From Pluralibacter sp. (GTDB lineage Bacteria > Pseudomonadota > Gammaproteobacteria > Enterobacterales > Enterobacteriaceae): DNA of 34,753 bases. Positions 32,550-34,753 of the stretch are shown here, in pieces (position 1 is the first letter of the stretch; each line of letters starts with the position of its first letter). The notes under the pieces are model-generated. The model had not been told where the DNA came from and ran no database searches. It saw only the letters and a list, made by a program, of their open reading frames with translations. The stretch is from the NCBI RefSeq assembly GCF_019237635.1, contig NZ_JAFAGS010000039.1:1-34753 (forward strand), written 5' to 3'. The translations under genes were made by a program, and so were the position numbers.

Positions 32550-33062
32550 ATGCAATTAGATGAACAACGTCTGCGCTTTCGCGATGCGATGTCCAGCTTG
32601 TCCGCGGCGGTGAACATTGTCACCACCGCCGGTGACGCCGGACGCTGCGGCATTACCGCCACGGCGGTCTGCTCAGTCACCGACACCCCGCCGTCAGTGA
32701 TGGTCTGCATCAACGCCAACAGCGCCATGAACCCGGTGTTTCAGGGCAACGGCAAGCTGTGCATCAACGTTCTGAACAACGAGCAGGAGCTGATGGCGCG
32801 TCACTTTGCCGGGATGACCGGGATGGCGATGGAAGAGCGTTTCAGCCTCTCCTGCTGGCAGCAGGGCTCGCTGGCACAGCCGATGCTCAAAGGCGCACTG
32901 GCAAACCTCGAAGGCGAAATCAGCCAGGTGCAAAGTATCGGCACCCATCTGGTGTACCTGGTGGAAATTAAAAACATCATCTTAAGCGAGGAAGGAAACG
33001 GCCTGATCTACTTCAAGCGCCGCTTCCACCCGGTGATGATGGAAATGGAAGCGGTCGTGTAA
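32550..33062 (+). CDS. hpaC: HpaC, flavin:NADH reductase component of 4-HPA monooxygenase
   Basis: This 170-residue flavin reductase of the FMN-binding split-barrel family supplies FADH2 to HpaB. Motifs are MSSLSAAVNIVTT near residue 12, GITATAVCSVTDTPPSVMVCIN near 33 (flavin site), KLCINVLNNEQELMARHFAG near 70 and IYFKRRFHPV at the end. AGGAGG precedes the ATG, 19 bases after hpaB. Confidence 0.97.
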   Translation: MQLDEQRLRFRDAMSSLSAAVNIVTTAGDAGRCGITATAVCSVTDTPPSVMVCINANSAMNPVFQGNGKLCINVLNNEQELMARHFAGMTGMAMEERFSLSCWQQGSLAQPMLKGALANLEGEISQVQSIGTHLVYLVEIKNIILSEEGNGLIYFKRRFHPVMMEMEAVV

Positions 33063-33074
33063 GCCGTTGAAATT

Positions 33075-33132
33075 GCCCGGTAGCGCTACGCTTACCGGGC
33101 CTACAGACCGGATAAGCGTAACGTCATCCGGC
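33075..33132. repeat. REP/BIME element after hpaC
   Basis: Two inverted PU/REP-like units sit tail to tail. The first pairs GCCCGGTA (33075-33082) with TACCGGGC (33093-33100); the second reads GACCGGATAAGCGTAACGTC on to ATCCGGC (33132), the classic enterobacterial REP core. It lies between convergent hpaC and yjiS and may serve as terminator or mRNA stabiliser. Confidence 0.8.
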
Positions 33133-33149
33133 AGAAATAACCGCTAAGA

Positions 33150-33314
33150 TCAGCAGTAGTCGCTGCGCTTGATGCCGACGTCTTTGAGCTGCTCGTCGCT
33201 AAGATTGTCCAGCACGCGGCGGCTCGCCGCCTGCCGACGCCACGTTTTGAACGCCTGCCAGAAAAACACAAAGCCGATAAACGGTTTTTTCGCACGGTTT
33301 TCATCGAATTCCAT
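33150..33314 (-). CDS. yjiS: YjiS, small DUF1127 protein
   Basis: This 54-residue Arg-rich protein starts MEFDENRAKKPFIG and contains FWQAFKTWRRQAASRRVLDNLSDEQLKDVGIKRSDYC; the DNLSDEQLKDVGIKRSD end is the DUF1127 hallmark. It has the same length as E. coli YjiS. I chose the second of two tandem ATGs (33314), which has GGAGG at a 6-base spacing and matches E. coli. DUF1127 proteins are small regulators, in some species RNA-binding or linked to phosphate and stress responses; the role here is unknown. In E. coli yjiS is next to yjiR at the edge of the restriction hotspot, as here. Confidence 0.88.
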   Translation of the reverse strand: MEFDENRAKKPFIGFVFFWQAFKTWRRQAASRRVLDNLSDEQLKDVGIKRSDYC

Positions 33315-33401
33315 CATCCACCTCCACAGCTTGCCAGAGGCTTTATCATCCCGGAATCCGGGGTGCTCAATACAGACTCAGAATCTACTTTTCTTTAACA
33401 T

Positions 33402-33467
33402 ACAGATCGGCTAAAACGTTATCTGAACGGTGTTTATCTGACCAATCTGTACTGGTTTATCCATCTG
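33402..33467. promoter_or_regulatory. Repeated ATCTG(T) motifs in the yjiS-yjiR intergenic region
   Basis: ATCTG occurs at 33421, 33436, 33445 and 33463, and its reverse (ACAGAT) at 33402. MocR-type regulators bind direct repeats upstream of their own genes, so these are candidate YjiR sites. The assignment is inference. Confidence 0.4.
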
Positions 33468-33490
33468 TATGGTGAGAAAGAGGATACAGC

Positions 33491-34753
33491 ATGACGCGCT
33501 ATCAGCATCTGGCGAATATTCTTGCCCAGCGTATCGAACAGGGGCTGTACCGCCACGGGGAAAAGCTGCCCTCGGTGCGCGCCTTAAGCCAGGAGCATGG
33601 CGTCAGCATCAGCACCGTTCAGCAGGCATATCAGATGCTGGAAAACCTCCAGCTCATCACCCCGCAGCCGCGTTCCGGCTACTTTATCGCCCCGCGTAAA
33701 GCGCAGCCGCCGGTACCGGCGATGTCGCGCCCGGCGCAGCGTCCGGTAGAGGTCACCCAGTGGGATCAGGTGCTGACGCTGCTGGATGCGCGCAACGACA
33801 AAAGCATCACCGCACTGGGCGGCGGCTCGCCGGACGTCTCGCAGCCGACGCTAAAACCGCTGTGGAAAGAGATGAGCCGCATTGTGCAGCACAACGGCGG
33901 TGACATTTTCAATTATGACGAACTGCCCGGCAGGCGCGAACTGCGCGAGCAGATAGCCCGCCTGATGCTCGACAACGGCGCCGTCATGACCGCCGACGAT
34001 ATCGTGATCACCAGCGGCTGCCACGCCGCGCTGTCCATCGCTCTGCTGTCGGTGTGCAAGCCCGGAGATATTATCGCCGTCGAATCGCCGTCGTTTTACG
34101 GCACCATGCAGCTGCTGCGCGGTTTTGACATCAAAGCCATTGAGATCCCGACCGACCCGCAGACCGGTATCAGCATTGAGGCGCTGGAGATGGCGCTGGA
34201 GCAGTGGCCGATCAAGGGTGTAATCCTGGTGCCGAACTGCAACAACCCGCTCGGCTTTATCATGCCGGACGCCCGCAAGCGCGCGGTACTGGCCCTCGCC
34301 CAGCGCTACGACATCGCCATCTTCGAAGATGATATCTATGGCGAGCTGGCGAACGACTACCCGCGCCCGCGCACCATTAAATCCTGGGATATCGACGGCC
34401 GCGTGCTGCTGTGCAGCTCGTTTACCAAAACCGTCGCGCCGGGGCTACGGGTCGGCTGGATTGCGCCCGGGCGCTATTACGACCGGGTACTGCACATGAA
34501 GTATGCCGCCAGCGGCACCAACGTACCGACCACGCAGCTGGCGGTCGCGGCGTTTATCCGCGAAGGGCACTACCACCGCCACCTGCGCCGGATGCGACAG
34601 ATTTACCAGAACAACATGGAAACCTGGACCTGCTGGGTGCGGGAGTATTTCCCCTGCGGGATCTGCGTGACGCGCCCGCAGGGCGGCTTTTTGCTGTGGG
34701 TTGAGCTGCCGGAGCATGTCGATATGGTCTGCGTCGCAAAACAGCTCTGCCAG
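33491..34753 (+). CDS. yjiR: YjiR, MocR-type GntR regulator/aminotransferase fusion (3' end outside window)
   Basis: 421 codons are open to the window's last base (E. coli YjiR has about 470 residues). Residues 1-70 form a GntR winged helix (YQHLANILAQRIEQGLYRHG, then EKLPSVRALSQEHGVSISTVQQAY). From about 100 on it is a class I aminotransferase fold: GGGSPDVSQPTLKP, ITSGCHAALSIAL, VPNCNNPLGFIMP, EDDIYGEL, and the PLP-lysine K313 in SSFTKTVAPGLRVGW, followed by PQGGFLLWVELP. MocR proteins are PLP-binding transcription factors. The start at 33491 has AGAGGA upstream. The ATCTG repeats before it may be its binding site. Confidence 0.93.
   Translation, partial: MTRYQHLANILAQRIEQGLYRHGEKLPSVRALSQEHGVSISTVQQAYQMLENLQLITPQPRSGYFIAPRKAQPPVPAMSRPAQRPVEVTQWDQVLTLLDARNDKSITALGGGSPDVSQPTLKPLWKEMSRIVQHNGGDIFNYDELPGRRELREQIARLMLDNGAVMTADDIVITSGCHAALSIALLSVCKPGDIIAVESPSFYGTMQLLRGFDIKAIEIPTDPQTGISIEALEMALEQWPIKGVILVPNCNNPLGFIMPDARKRAVLALAQRYDIAIFEDDIYGELANDYPRPRTIKSWDIDGRVLLCSSFTKTVAPGLRVGWIAPGRYYDRVLHMKYAASGTNVPTTQLAVAAFIREGHYHRHLRRMRQIYQNNMETWTCWVREYFPCGICVTRPQGGFLLWVELPEHVDMVCVAKQLCQ

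Noticed and set aside
1-34753. CRISPR array, tRNA, rRNA, integrase or insertion sequence
   Set aside because: No spaced direct repeats, tRNA-like cloverleaf, transposase or recombinase motifs were noticed by eye; the island edges show no obvious att repeats.

Overview
The window reads as chromosome of an Enterobacteriaceae bacterium (Citrobacter/Klebsiella/Enterobacter-like; the genus cannot be fixed from sequence alone). The evidence is near-E. coli-like YjiA, YjiS and YjiR, an hpa cluster in enterobacterial order, a SymE homologue and a REP/BIME element. It is bounded on the left by the 3' end of yjiA and on the right by yjiS and a truncated yjiR. In E. coli these genes flank the 'immigration control region' that carries mcrBC-symE-hsd-mrr, so the window looks like a full variant occupant of that hotspot.

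Region 1 (1-9066) is accessory. It holds a BrnT/BrnA toxin-antitoxin pair, a secreted phytase-family esterase-like protein, and an McrB/McrC-type restriction pair whose McrB N-terminus is unlike the E. coli protein. Next come a decayed type I restriction system (pieces of hsdM joined to the 3' end of hsdR, hsdS gone) and a SymE toxin with a LexA-like box and a probable SymR antisense RNA. A minus-strand cassette follows: small hydrophobic protein, DUF1493 protein and orphan Hcp. A 380-base gap then carries an extreme pyrimidine tract.

Region 2 (9067-12101) has the layout of the E. coli xapABR locus: a PNP-II (xanthosine phosphorylase-like) enzyme, an MFS permease and a LysR regulator. The permease, however, looks TsgA-like rather than XapB-like.

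Region 3 (12082-22100) encodes a complete trans-4-hydroxy-L-proline catabolic route in two divergent operons around a PAS-AraC regulator. The leftward operon is deaminase, 2-oxoglutarate-semialdehyde dehydrogenase, APC permease and pyrroline-2-carboxylate reductase. The rightward operon is 4-hydroxyproline epimerase and a three-subunit FAD/[2Fe-2S] D-hydroxyproline dehydrogenase. A shared 18-nt element with matching downstream blocks lies upstream of both operons in the same relative orientation and is a candidate regulator-binding site.

Region 4 (22102-33062) is the full 4-hydroxyphenylacetate cluster hpaR / hpaGEDFHIXA / hpaBC. HpaB/HpaC hydroxylate 4-HPA to homoprotocatechuate, HpaD cleaves the ring, and HpaE, F, G, H and I carry the product to succinic semialdehyde and pyruvate. 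HpaX imports the substrate, HpaR represses and HpaA activates. A REP element, yjiS and the 5' part of yjiR close the window.
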